A stretch of 64,000 nt of DNA from Desertivirga xinjiangensis. GTDB lineage: Bacteria; Bacteroidota; Bacteroidia; Sphingobacteriales; Sphingobacteriaceae. Position numbers and translations under genes: made by a program. Of the stretch, positions 57,070-64,000 are shown piece after piece. The stretch spans positions 62,001-126,000 of the forward strand of contig NZ_JAFMZP010000006.1 in assembly GCF_024436435.1 (NCBI RefSeq), written 5' to 3'. How positions within the stretch are numbered: position 1 is the first letter of the stretch; every line of letters starts with the position of its first letter. The notes below the pieces were generated by a model, which worked only from the letters and a program-made list of their open reading frames with translations, had not been told where the DNA came from and made no database searches.

Positions 57070-58731
57070 TTACGGTTTTACTGTCGCAAGACTTACCACG
57101 CTGTTGAGGTAGTCCTCAATATTGGTGTAGCCGTCGTTATTTTTGTCCTTACTTGCATCAGACGCATCTTTCGGATTTAAACCGTTTTTGGTTTCCCAGG
57201 CATCCGGCATACCGTCATTATCGCTGTCTTTATAAGGCTTACCTTTATACTCAGGGTAACCACCTACCTGGCTTATATCTGTAATAATTCCCATTTTGTA
57301 AGAATCAATCGGTAAACGGCGATGTTCAAACTGAGTAGCAGGTAATTTAACACCTTCTTTGTAATTGATCTTACCGGTTCTAACCTGCTCGATCACCCTG
57401 GTATCTACAGGATCTCTTTTAGGAAGTATTGCTCCTGCATTAGCCAAAACGTAATTGTATGCATCTTTCGTTGGCAAAATAGTGATTGCAGGCATTGGCA
57501 AAGGTTTGTTCACTTTCATCGCAGCAAAATATTCCTGCGCTTTAGCAAAAGGCATTAACTCGCCATCTTTCCCTTCAAGCTGAATACCTCCATCCCAGTT
57601 GTCTCTTGTTACTTTATCGTTTCCTTCGATGATGTTTCCCGTTATGTGAGCCCTTCCGAACACTACATATTTCAGCTTACTTCTGCCCGACTCCGGTTTA
57701 AGGATACGGTAGCTGATCGGTTCGCTAGCAGGTGTAAGAGGTCCTGGTTTGTAGTAATTGTTAATGATGTTAAACATGGCCTTATAATCGCCACCATCGG
57801 TTGAGCGATGCACCCAGTTAAACACTACGTTGTTCGCGAAATTGAATATTCCGTTCCAGCCAATTGAGGGGTTCCTTGCTGCATTATCAGCCCAAAGGTT
57901 ACGCATAAACGTACAGTTCTCTCCGCCAAGGGTGCTTCCGAAAGCATGGTTCCAGGTATCTAATGCTTCAGAGAATATTGAGTTTTGAATAGTGATATTC
58001 ACAGTACCTAACTTCTCTTCAGCTTTTCCGGTGCTGTCGTTATACATATGACGATACATCGACATGTTTTCGTCTAAGCCCCAGCTTGCGGAAACGTGGT
58101 CGATCATGATATTTCCAACAGGGTTGCCACCGATAGCATCGTCACGACGGCCAACATAAGTTTCGCCCCTTCTAAAACGCATAAAACGGATCACCACATC
58201 GTGAGTGTTGATCCATACAGATTCACCAGCTACACAAACTCCATCTCCGGGAGCCGTTTGTCCTGCGATGGTGATATAAGGAGCACGAATGATCAAAGGA
58301 GTTTTTAAGCGGATAATACCCGACACGTTGAAAACGATCGTTCTTGCTCCGCCCTGCTCACAAGCTTCACGCAAAGAACCTGGGCCATTGTCAGCCAGGC
58401 TGGTTACTACCAGCACTTTACCGCCACGTCCGCCAAAAGAAAAAGCACCGCCACCTTCAGCTCCCGGAAATGCAGGAATATCCGCCTGCGGTAAATCATA
58501 CGGACGACCCGCCCATGGAATAAACGGCTTACCTTCCCTCGCTTCTTTCTCAATAATCGGTAACGCTTTCAACCATGCCGCATCAGATTGCTTGCGGGCT
58601 TGCTCCATCATCTCGTTGCTTGCTTTCGCTACATCCGCAGGAATCTTAGGATACTGAGCTAAAGCTGTTTGTGTTGTCGCGAATAGCGATGCGGCAACCA
58701 ATAGCGGTAAAATATTCTTCTTCATGTACAT
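57070..58731 (-). CDS. PL1-family pectate lyase with C-terminal calcium-binding repeat (tandem copy 1)
   Basis: This 553-residue secreted protein has a signal ending near QTALAQ. The parallel beta-helix shows AFPGAEGGGAFSFGGRGGKV, FMRFRRGETYVGRRDDAIGG and IMIDHVSASWGLDENMSMYR. The C-terminal calcium loops DSDNDGMPDAWETKNGLNP and KDKNNDGYTNIEDYLNS match its neighbour. It should cleave de-esterified homogalacturonan or a related pectic backbone. It differs from the next copy by small insertions around residues 220-230 and 385-400, so specificity may be split between the two. A copy of the shared promoter element lies 90-127 bases upstream (58821-58858), which ties this gene to the rest of the regulon. 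Confidence 0.9.
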   Translation of the reverse strand: MYMKKNILPLLVAASLFATTQTALAQYPKIPADVAKASNEMMEQARKQSDAAWLKALPIIEKEAREGKPFIPWAGRPYDLPQADIPAFPGAEGGGAFSFGGRGGKVLVVTSLADNGPGSLREACEQGGARTIVFNVSGIIRLKTPLIIRAPYITIAGQTAPGDGVCVAGESVWINTHDVVIRFMRFRRGETYVGRRDDAIGGNPVGNIMIDHVSASWGLDENMSMYRHMYNDSTGKAEEKLGTVNITIQNSIFSEALDTWNHAFGSTLGGENCTFMRNLWADNAARNPSIGWNGIFNFANNVVFNWVHRSTDGGDYKAMFNIINNYYKPGPLTPASEPISYRILKPESGRSKLKYVVFGRAHITGNIIEGNDKVTRDNWDGGIQLEGKDGELMPFAKAQEYFAAMKVNKPLPMPAITILPTKDAYNYVLANAGAILPKRDPVDTRVIEQVRTGKINYKEGVKLPATQFEHRRLPIDSYKMGIITDISQVGGYPEYKGKPYKDSDNDGMPDAWETKNGLNPKDASDASKDKNNDGYTNIEDYLNSVVSLATVKP

Positions 58732-58793
58732 TATTCGTGTGTGTAATCTTTAATAGATTGGATTATTTACTTTGGTTAGAAAGTATAATAATT

Positions 58794-58801
58794 CAAATAT
58801 G
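58794..58801 (-). promoter_or_regulatory. Weak -7-like box upstream of PL1 (57070-58731)
   Basis: The minus strand reads CATATTTG, one base from TAnnTTTG at the first position, with the same 20-base spacing to the shared element as the other promoters. Because it is degenerate, the call rests on spacing. Confidence 0.35.
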
Positions 58802-58820
58802 GGGCTTTGTGGTGGGAAGT

Positions 58821-58858
58821 TTCTGTATAATTTTTTCAGAAGATTGTAGGATGTTAGC
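58821..58858 (-). promoter_or_regulatory. Shared PUL activator-type element, copy d (most diverged)
   Basis: The minus strand begins GCTAACATCCTACAAT, sharing the ATCCTACAAT core with copy b, followed by CTTCTGAAAAAATTATACAG with the TATA end shifted by two bases. The 308-base gap 58732-59039 holds this element and a terminator; nothing else was seen. Confidence 0.5.
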
Positions 58859-58982
58859 AGTAACCGTAATCTTCTGACGTATATCCGTTTTCAAAAAACA
58901 TCTCCAACATCGATTCTACATTTTAGATTTTTAGTTGGTACAATTGAAGTCTATTTAACACCACCTTGAAAATCAAAATCGC

Positions 58983-59026
58983 TATATAAAAAAAGAGGGT
59001 GCCTTTTGGACACCCTCTTTTATATA
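58983..59026 (-). terminator. Rho-independent terminator after the SusE-position gene
   Basis: TATAAAAAAAGAGGGTG and CACCCTCTTTTATATA form a stem of about 11-16 bp with the loop CCTTTTGGA, flanked by T-rich ends on both strands. It lies 14 bases after the stop of 59040-60656. Confidence 0.9.
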
Positions 59027-59039
59027 GAATTGCTCTACG

Positions 59040-60656
59040 TTACAACCAACGCGGATCACCCTGAGCTGCAGTTTTTACAGCTGCATTGCCGACCGTAAAG
59101 TTTCCGGCCGTTGGATTCGTGAAAGTTGGATCGAGTGCAGTAGTTCCAATATTAAACCCTGAAGTAACACCTCCGGTAATGTTACCTGCATTTGTTCCTG
59201 AAATATTGTTGTTATTCAGTTTCAAAGTAGACCCTGTACCGCCGATTGAATTACCATTATTTGAAATCTTATTCATAATAATATTATTATTCAATACAAA
59301 TGCGGTTCCGGGAGCAGCAGTTCTTAAGAATATTCCCCCATTAGAGAAATTATAGAATGTGCTATTTTCAACCTTAATAATTGCACCAGTTAAGATGGAA
59401 GCAGTGGCATCAATTCGGAAGAATGCACGTGCACCGTTCCAAAAAGTAGTGTTCTTATAGTTAATATTACCTACTGTTCCAGAACGAAAATCTAAGAAAT
59501 CGCCACCAGCATTACCGAAATCGTGTAACAAGCAGTTGTCGATTGTTATGTTGAAAGTTCCTGTTCCAGGGATGGCAGATGGAGCAGAAGCCGCACCAAC
59601 TGTTTGACTGAAGGCTAAGCCAGATTCAGCACCGGAAATGTCGGAATTTTCAATTGTTAAATTTAACGGTCCAGTCACATAGGATAGACCGAAAACATGT
59701 TTGTTGTAGTCAGTATTACCGGCTGTATTTGCTTTGCTGATACTGATTATTTTCAATCCGGAAACCGTGAAATTTGAAATATTACCTTTTAGATCAAAAT
59801 TCTTCATGGTTATACTAGGCGTGACTGTACTATTTAGCGCAGCTTTGAATGTTAACGATTTCCCATTGACGGTCACTGTACTTAATGCTGTACTTGAAAA
59901 GTCATAAGCAGCGCCACCAAAGTATATGATATCGCCAGATACTGCTGCATTGACTGCATCTTGAATAGTTTCATAAACAGTTGAACCTGAATTGATCGTA
60001 ATTTTTTCATTAACATCTCTAGTCATGAAAGTTACTACTCCCTTTCTCACTTCACCTTCGTATATCAGCGCAGAATACCTGGTAGCTCCACTCAAATTAC
60101 TTATCGTTATAGACTTATTTGCAATATCCGTAGCGCTAAGTTGTATAGGACTCATTGGAGCAGAGTTCATTGGTATAACTACTATATGTGTTACTGTTCC
60201 TGTTGCCGGAGCAGTCCATTTTAATTTCGCAGAAGTTGCCTGAATGTCAATCCTCTCGGGAGTAGAGAAGATGCTCTCTAACGTTAGAACTTTAGACACA
60301 AATGGTGAACTTTCTACCATATCAGATGCAATAGCTCTAATTCGCACAAAATATTCATTAACAAGATTTACCCCCTCAAAGGAAGTGGATCTTGCAGTAG
60401 CGTCAACTGTATCTGACTTAAAGATCGTCGTAAAATTTTTGTCAAGCGACAACTGTGTGACAAAATTAACAACACGATTATCAGGTGTACTATATTCCCA
60501 TTGAACATCTATTGATGTTTCTTTGGATACAATATTTGAAATAGTTGGCGACGGGACATAATATTTAGGATCGGGTCCAAGTGCCTTCTCACATGAGGTG
60601 AAAATGGTTATCAACGCAACCGTAAAAGTTAATAAAGTAAGCGTTTTTGCTTTCAT
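59040..60656 (-). CDS. SusE/F-position lipoprotein with FN3 and beta-helix (DUF4957/DUF5123-like) domains
   Basis: This 538-residue protein has an SPII signal (FTVALITIFTSC; Cys22). Two fibronectin type III-like domains (about 35-215) contain DVQWEYSTPDNRVVNFVTQL and LKWTAPATGTVTHIVV. The rest is a right-handed beta-helix (YETIQDAVNAAVSGDIIYFG, then repeated asparagine-rich turns such as LKLNNNNISGTNAGNITGG), resembling the DUF4957/DUF5123 proteins found downstream of susD in pectin loci. It is probably a surface glycan-binding protein, or possibly a lyase-like one; no catalytic residues can be assigned. Between it and susD lies a hairpin with T runs that may attenuate transcription. Confidence 0.75.
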   Translation of the reverse strand: MKAKTLTLLTFTVALITIFTSCEKALGPDPKYYVPSPTISNIVSKETSIDVQWEYSTPDNRVVNFVTQLSLDKNFTTIFKSDTVDATARSTSFEGVNLVNEYFVRIRAIASDMVESSPFVSKVLTLESIFSTPERIDIQATSAKLKWTAPATGTVTHIVVIPMNSAPMSPIQLSATDIANKSITISNLSGATRYSALIYEGEVRKGVVTFMTRDVNEKITINSGSTVYETIQDAVNAAVSGDIIYFGGAAYDFSSTALSTVTVNGKSLTFKAALNSTVTPSITMKNFDLKGNISNFTVSGLKIISISKANTAGNTDYNKHVFGLSYVTGPLNLTIENSDISGAESGLAFSQTVGAASAPSAIPGTGTFNITIDNCLLHDFGNAGGDFLDFRSGTVGNINYKNTTFWNGARAFFRIDATASILTGAIIKVENSTFYNFSNGGIFLRTAAPGTAFVLNNNIIMNKISNNGNSIGGTGSTLKLNNNNISGTNAGNITGGVTSGFNIGTTALDPTFTNPTAGNFTVGNAAVKTAAQGDPRWL

Positions 60657-60693
60657 AATTTCTATATATAGAATTTAACACCGTTTTACAAAG

Positions 60694-60721
60694 AAAAAAG
60701 TAGGCGTACACCTACCTTTTT
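60694..60721 (-). terminator. Intercistronic hairpin (possible attenuator) between susD and the SusE-position gene
   Basis: On the minus strand GTAGGTGTACGCCTAC is an imperfect palindrome (60700-60715) followed by TTTTTTC and preceded by AAAAAG. A weak bidirectional terminator-like element, it might lower expression of the downstream lipoprotein. Confidence 0.6.
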
Positions 60722-60729
60722 CATTTTAG

Positions 60730-62535
60730 TTATTTTAGCGGATCAAAAGTACCACCCCAAGTATTATTCTGTTGAAGCTTAGGATTGTTAATGATTGCTG
60801 CGTTAGGTAATGCAAAGAAATAATATTCAGGCTTCCAGTTTATGGCATACTTGGTATCCTTATCCTCAGGTACAAGTTGAAAATAATTGGTATAGGCCTC
60901 ATCAAGGTTTACAGAGTTCCTGTTACTTGCAAACTCAGCGGGAGTAGGGATACCAGTACCTGTTTTCAACTCAATTCTTAAGCCTTGCCTTTTCTTACCA
61001 TTGAGCACTTGTTCAATCTTTTTCGTCCTTCTAAGGTCCCAAAAACGCTTACCCTCAAAAGCAAATTCTATTTGACGCTCGTACAAAATGGCATCGAACA
61101 ACTCTGGCCTCGTCATATCATTGTCCAAACCAAATAAATTATCAGATCCTGGCTCTATTCCAGCACGTCTTCTCACGGCTATTAGTCCCTGATAGGCCTC
61201 TTCGCTCGTAGTTAACCTGTTAAAACCCGCAGCACTTTCTGCAAGGTTAAGAAGGACCTCGGCATAGCGTATTTCCATCCAATCGGTACCAGAGTTTGCC
61301 ACATTACTTGCGGAAATATTGGGGTCGATTGCTTTCCTAAGATAGAAGCCGGTATTACTTGCTTTAGTCTCCGTAGTTACATAGGTTCCTGAAGAATTTT
61401 TCGCAAAATACGTCCACAACCTATAAGACGCATCACCGTTAATTGCCCAAGTTGAACCGTTATAAGCGATAGTTTTTTCGAATCTTGGATCCCTGTTTTT
61501 ATAAAACAGCTGATCTGAATAACCATATGCTGACTCTCCTGGTTTCTTTCCATCTTTCATCGGATAGGCCTTAACCATGTCCCATGATGGTTGATTTGAA
61601 CCTCCGGCCGAACCCAGGTAAGAAGGTCTGGTTTGGTTATCGTACGTATTAGTTTTCTTAGCCTGATCAGACGTTTTGGTATTGTATCCCGTAATCAATA
61701 CCGCCTCCGGGTTATTAACCTCAGTAAACCACATATTTTCATACGAACTATTCAACCCAAAACTGTTATCATCAAGAATTTTTTTAGCTTGTAAATTCGC
61801 ATTATAAGCGGCTTCCCATCTATCAGTAAGATCGCCAGGATTAAATTGAGCACTAGCCCATGTTAACAATACTCTGCCTTTAAAGGCCGCAGCCGCTCCT
61901 TTTGTAATTCTTCCCCAATCTGCTGTTGATGACCATCTGCCTGGTAAACTTGCAATGGCAAAATCTAGATCCGCAACTATCTGAGCAATGCTCTCGCTAG
62001 TAGAGTTTCTGGGCATAAAATTGCTTTCCTTTTGTTCTGCACCAACAGGATTAAGTGGTTCCAAAACTAAAGGAACCCCTCCATACAACCGTACCAAGTC
62101 GAAGTATCGGAAAGCTCTAAAGAACCGAGCTTCACCTGATAATTTATTCTTTGTGTATTGAGGAAGGTCACCATTGTTCACATCTCTAATAAACTCGTTA
62201 ATCTTCCTTATTTTCGCCCAGTTATTTGAAGTGCTTAATCCGGTTCCAAAATCGGCTACCGTAGCTTGATCTACTGTGCCCTCAAAAAACTTGGACTCAC
62301 CATAGGATTCGTCCGAAAAAGCCCCTGATCCAGATATTGCACCTCCGGTATTGCCAAACCAGCCCGGCAAATTATCGTTATAAATATAGCTAAGGTTTAA
62401 AAAAGCCAGTGTCGAGTCACTGTAAATCAATGAACCATCGATAGTGGATAAATTAGTCTTATCCATTACTTTTTCACAGCTACTCAAGCCTAAAAGCAGC
62501 GCAGCACAGATGAATAAATTATTTGAAAGTTTCAT
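60730..62535 (-). CDS. susD: SusD/RagB-family outer-membrane glycan-binding lipoprotein (second pair)
   Basis: This 601-residue surface lipoprotein has the signal ICAALLLGLSSC (Cys20) followed by EKVMDKTNLS. SusD N-terminal TPR-like part: GEARFFRAFRYFDLVRLYGG near 132. C-terminal: WMEIRYAEVLLNLAESAAGF near 435 and RQIEFAFEGKRFWDLRRTKK near 502. It lies 13 bases after the SusC gene and forms the lid of that transporter. It is larger than the other SusD (528 residues from its upstream ATG), and clearly belongs to a different clade (long insert around 290-400). It most likely captures pectic oligosaccharides released by the PL1 enzymes encoded downstream. Confidence 0.95.
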   Translation of the reverse strand: MKLSNNLFICAALLLGLSSCEKVMDKTNLSTIDGSLIYSDSTLAFLNLSYIYNDNLPGWFGNTGGAISGSGAFSDESYGESKFFEGTVDQATVADFGTGLSTSNNWAKIRKINEFIRDVNNGDLPQYTKNKLSGEARFFRAFRYFDLVRLYGGVPLVLEPLNPVGAEQKESNFMPRNSTSESIAQIVADLDFAIASLPGRWSSTADWGRITKGAAAAFKGRVLLTWASAQFNPGDLTDRWEAAYNANLQAKKILDDNSFGLNSSYENMWFTEVNNPEAVLITGYNTKTSDQAKKTNTYDNQTRPSYLGSAGGSNQPSWDMVKAYPMKDGKKPGESAYGYSDQLFYKNRDPRFEKTIAYNGSTWAINGDASYRLWTYFAKNSSGTYVTTETKASNTGFYLRKAIDPNISASNVANSGTDWMEIRYAEVLLNLAESAAGFNRLTTSEEAYQGLIAVRRRAGIEPGSDNLFGLDNDMTRPELFDAILYERQIEFAFEGKRFWDLRRTKKIEQVLNGKKRQGLRIELKTGTGIPTPAEFASNRNSVNLDEAYTNYFQLVPEDKDTKYAINWKPEYYFFALPNAAIINNPKLQQNNTWGGTFDPLK

Positions 62536-62548
62536 ATTCTGTAATTAG

Positions 62549-64000
62549 TTAAAACCCAACATTAAGACCTAAAGACCAAGATTTTAATGCCGGATATGCG
62601 TTGTAAACTCCAGTACTATATCGGTAATCACTATAGGGGTTATTTATTATAAATGGATTAGTACCCACTAGATAAACCCGTGCACTGCTTAGACCCACAC
62701 GGCTAACGACGGTCTTTGGCAGAGAATAAGAAACGTTTATATTAGAAATATTGAACGTCGTTGAACTTCTAAACCAAAAGGAAGAGACTCTATCGTAAGT
62801 ATCCGTATAGTACGGGTTAGGGTACTTTGCGTCAGTGTTTTCAGGAGTCCAATGATCTGCCCAAAATGCTGGACGATTTAATGTGTTTTTTGCAATCTTT
62901 CTTGCGTCTCCTTCCACTACGTCCTGTCCACCCCAAGATGCGCCCGAAGTTACTGATAGGCTCAATGATTTAAAGGCTACATTGAAATTAAACCCTAGAC
63001 CATAGTGATTATTTGCCTTCTTAGTCAAGAATTCCACGTCGTCCTCCGTGATAACACCGTCGGGATCTGTGGGGTTGCCATTTAATCTCGGGCCAGAAAT
63101 ATCCTCGTAATACAACATCCCAGGCTCTGGGTCTTTACCAAAAAGCTTATAGCCAGGATGCTGCGCCAAGTAATTCGTTACATCTTCTTCGGTTCTAAAC
63201 ATCCCTACGTATCTGTACCCCCAGATGCCCATATCTGTCGACCGGCCATTAGGATCCTGTATTGAACCGACTAAGCCTTGACTTACATCAACCTTTACGT
63301 TTTTGTTATCATTCCAACTAAAGAAAGTGTTGATTCCATATTTCCAATCGGTATTGATATTGTCTCTCCACCCAAGGGAAATTTCAGTACCAAACATTTT
63401 CATCTCCCCATAATTTTCAGATGGTAATTGCTGACCAACTAGAGCCGAAACGGAGGAAGTTAATTGAGTCAACATATTGTAGTTACGATCATGGTAGCCG
63501 TCCACAGTAAGTGATAATCGATCTTTTAAGAATCTAGCTTCCAACCCTAATCCCAATTTCGTTGCATCATCCCAAACCACTTCCCGATTCGTAATTCCAT
63601 CCTGAATTATGGTAAGAGTTCTGTCTGCGTCTCCACCAAACACCGCTCCTTTGCCTGTTTCTTTCTTGTATTTATCATACCATTGGAACGGCCGTGTACG
63701 ATCTGCTCCAACAAAACCTGCAGAACCTCTGATCTTCAGAAAGTTCATAAATCTGACATTGTTTTTAAAGAAATTTTCTTCACTGACTACCCAACCAAAT
63801 GAGAACGATGGAAAGTAGCCCCAACGATTTTCAGGAGCAAAACCAGAAGACGCATCTGCTCTCAACGTAAACTCTGCCAGATATTTATCAGCATAGTTAT
63901 AATTTAGACGGCCGATATAAGATAGATAGCCAGATTCTGATTCAGACTCGCTTTGCAACACGGAAACGCCAGTAGCATAATTCATATTGTCTGATCCTCC
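62549..64000 (-). CDS. susC: SusC/RagA-family TonB-dependent transporter, C-terminal part (cut by window edge)
   Basis: An open frame of 484 codons runs from the right window edge to the stop at 62549. The first visible residues (GGSDNMNYATGVSVLQ) are inside the barrel, so the plug and signal lie beyond the window. Beta-barrel segments follow: YLSYIGRLNYNYADKYLAEF, FAPENRWGYFPSFSFGWVVS, FLKIRGSAGFVGADRTRPFQ, and the C-terminal strand AYPALKSWSLGLNVGF ending in Phe, typical of outer-membrane insertion. It imports glycans with its SusD partner at 60730-62535. The substrate is likely pectic oligosaccharide because the PL1 genes follow directly. Confidence 0.95.
   Translation of the reverse strand, partial: GGSDNMNYATGVSVLQSESESESGYLSYIGRLNYNYADKYLAEFTLRADASSGFAPENRWGYFPSFSFGWVVSEENFFKNNVRFMNFLKIRGSAGFVGADRTRPFQWYDKYKKETGKGAVFGGDADRTLTIIQDGITNREVVWDDATKLGLGLEARFLKDRLSLTVDGYHDRNYNMLTQLTSSVSALVGQQLPSENYGEMKMFGTEISLGWRDNINTDWKYGINTFFSWNDNKNVKVDVSQGLVGSIQDPNGRSTDMGIWGYRYVGMFRTEEDVTNYLAQHPGYKLFGKDPEPGMLYYEDISGPRLNGNPTDPDGVITEDDVEFLTKKANNHYGLGFNFNVAFKSLSLSVTSGASWGGQDVVEGDARKIAKNTLNRPAFWADHWTPENTDAKYPNPYYTDTYDRVSSFWFRSSTTFNISNINVSYSLPKTVVSRVGLSSARVYLVGTNPFIINNPYSDYRYSTGVYNAYPALKSWSLGLNVGF

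Overview
The window looks like a chromosomal polysaccharide-utilisation region of a Bacteroidetes bacterium, most likely Sphingobacteriaceae (Pedobacter-like). The evidence is two SusC/SusD pairs, SPII lipoproteins with Cys-Lys/Glu-rich starts, -7 boxes of the TAnnTTTG type, few Shine-Dalgarno sequences, and many secreted glycoside hydrolases. Every gene is on the minus strand except one IclR-family regulator. There are no rRNA or tRNA genes, no insertion sequences and no CRISPR array.

Layout, read in the direction of transcription (right to left). (1) 64000-55302: a SusC C-terminal part (cut by the window edge), SusD and a SusE-position lipoprotein, then two tandem PL1 pectate lyases, each gene or group closed by a clear hairpin terminator. 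(2) 55101-30276: a very long run of closely packed genes. It holds a beta-helix/DUF6298 protein, a GH140-like apiosidase, a GH43-like lipoprotein, two beta-propeller proteins, a sialate-O-acetylesterase-like esterase, GH2, GH78 and DUF3826. A cytoplasmic acid-sugar module follows (Fe-ADH, DHDPS-like aldolase, PdxA2-like, DUF1537 kinase), then an SSS symporter, an STN-esterase fusion and a Tat-exported isomerase-like protein. (3) 29786-18372: GH78, a GH43-like propeller, a GH141-like/mutarotase fusion, Gfo/Idh, an SSS symporter and a second GH78-like enzyme. (4) 18076-12202: the IclR regulator, divergent from a second SusC/SusD pair, with a 44-bp palindrome over the susC promoter. (5) 11967-1: GH2 beta-galactosidase, then a cytoplasmic cassette of two signal-less solute-binding-protein homologues, two CaiB/BaiF CoA-transferases, Gfo/Idh and MaoC, then a FucP-type symporter and a GH106 rhamnosidase cut by the window edge.

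The enzymes point to a branched, rhamnose-rich pectin such as rhamnogalacturonan I or II: PL1 cuts the backbone; GH78, GH106, GH2, GH43-like, GH140-like and GH141-like enzymes remove side groups; esterases remove acyl groups; SusCD imports oligosaccharides; FucP and SSS carriers import released sugars. The acid-sugar module and the CoA-transferase cassette look like routes for the unusual monosaccharides released.

The most notable observations are: the CoA-transferase/solute-binding-protein cassette, for which I know no described pathway; a ~38-bp element found 19-20 bp upstream of a -7-like box at four promoters, which suggests one regulon whose regulator is not in the window; and fusions of a mutarotase to a GH141-like beta-helix and of an STN domain to an esterase.
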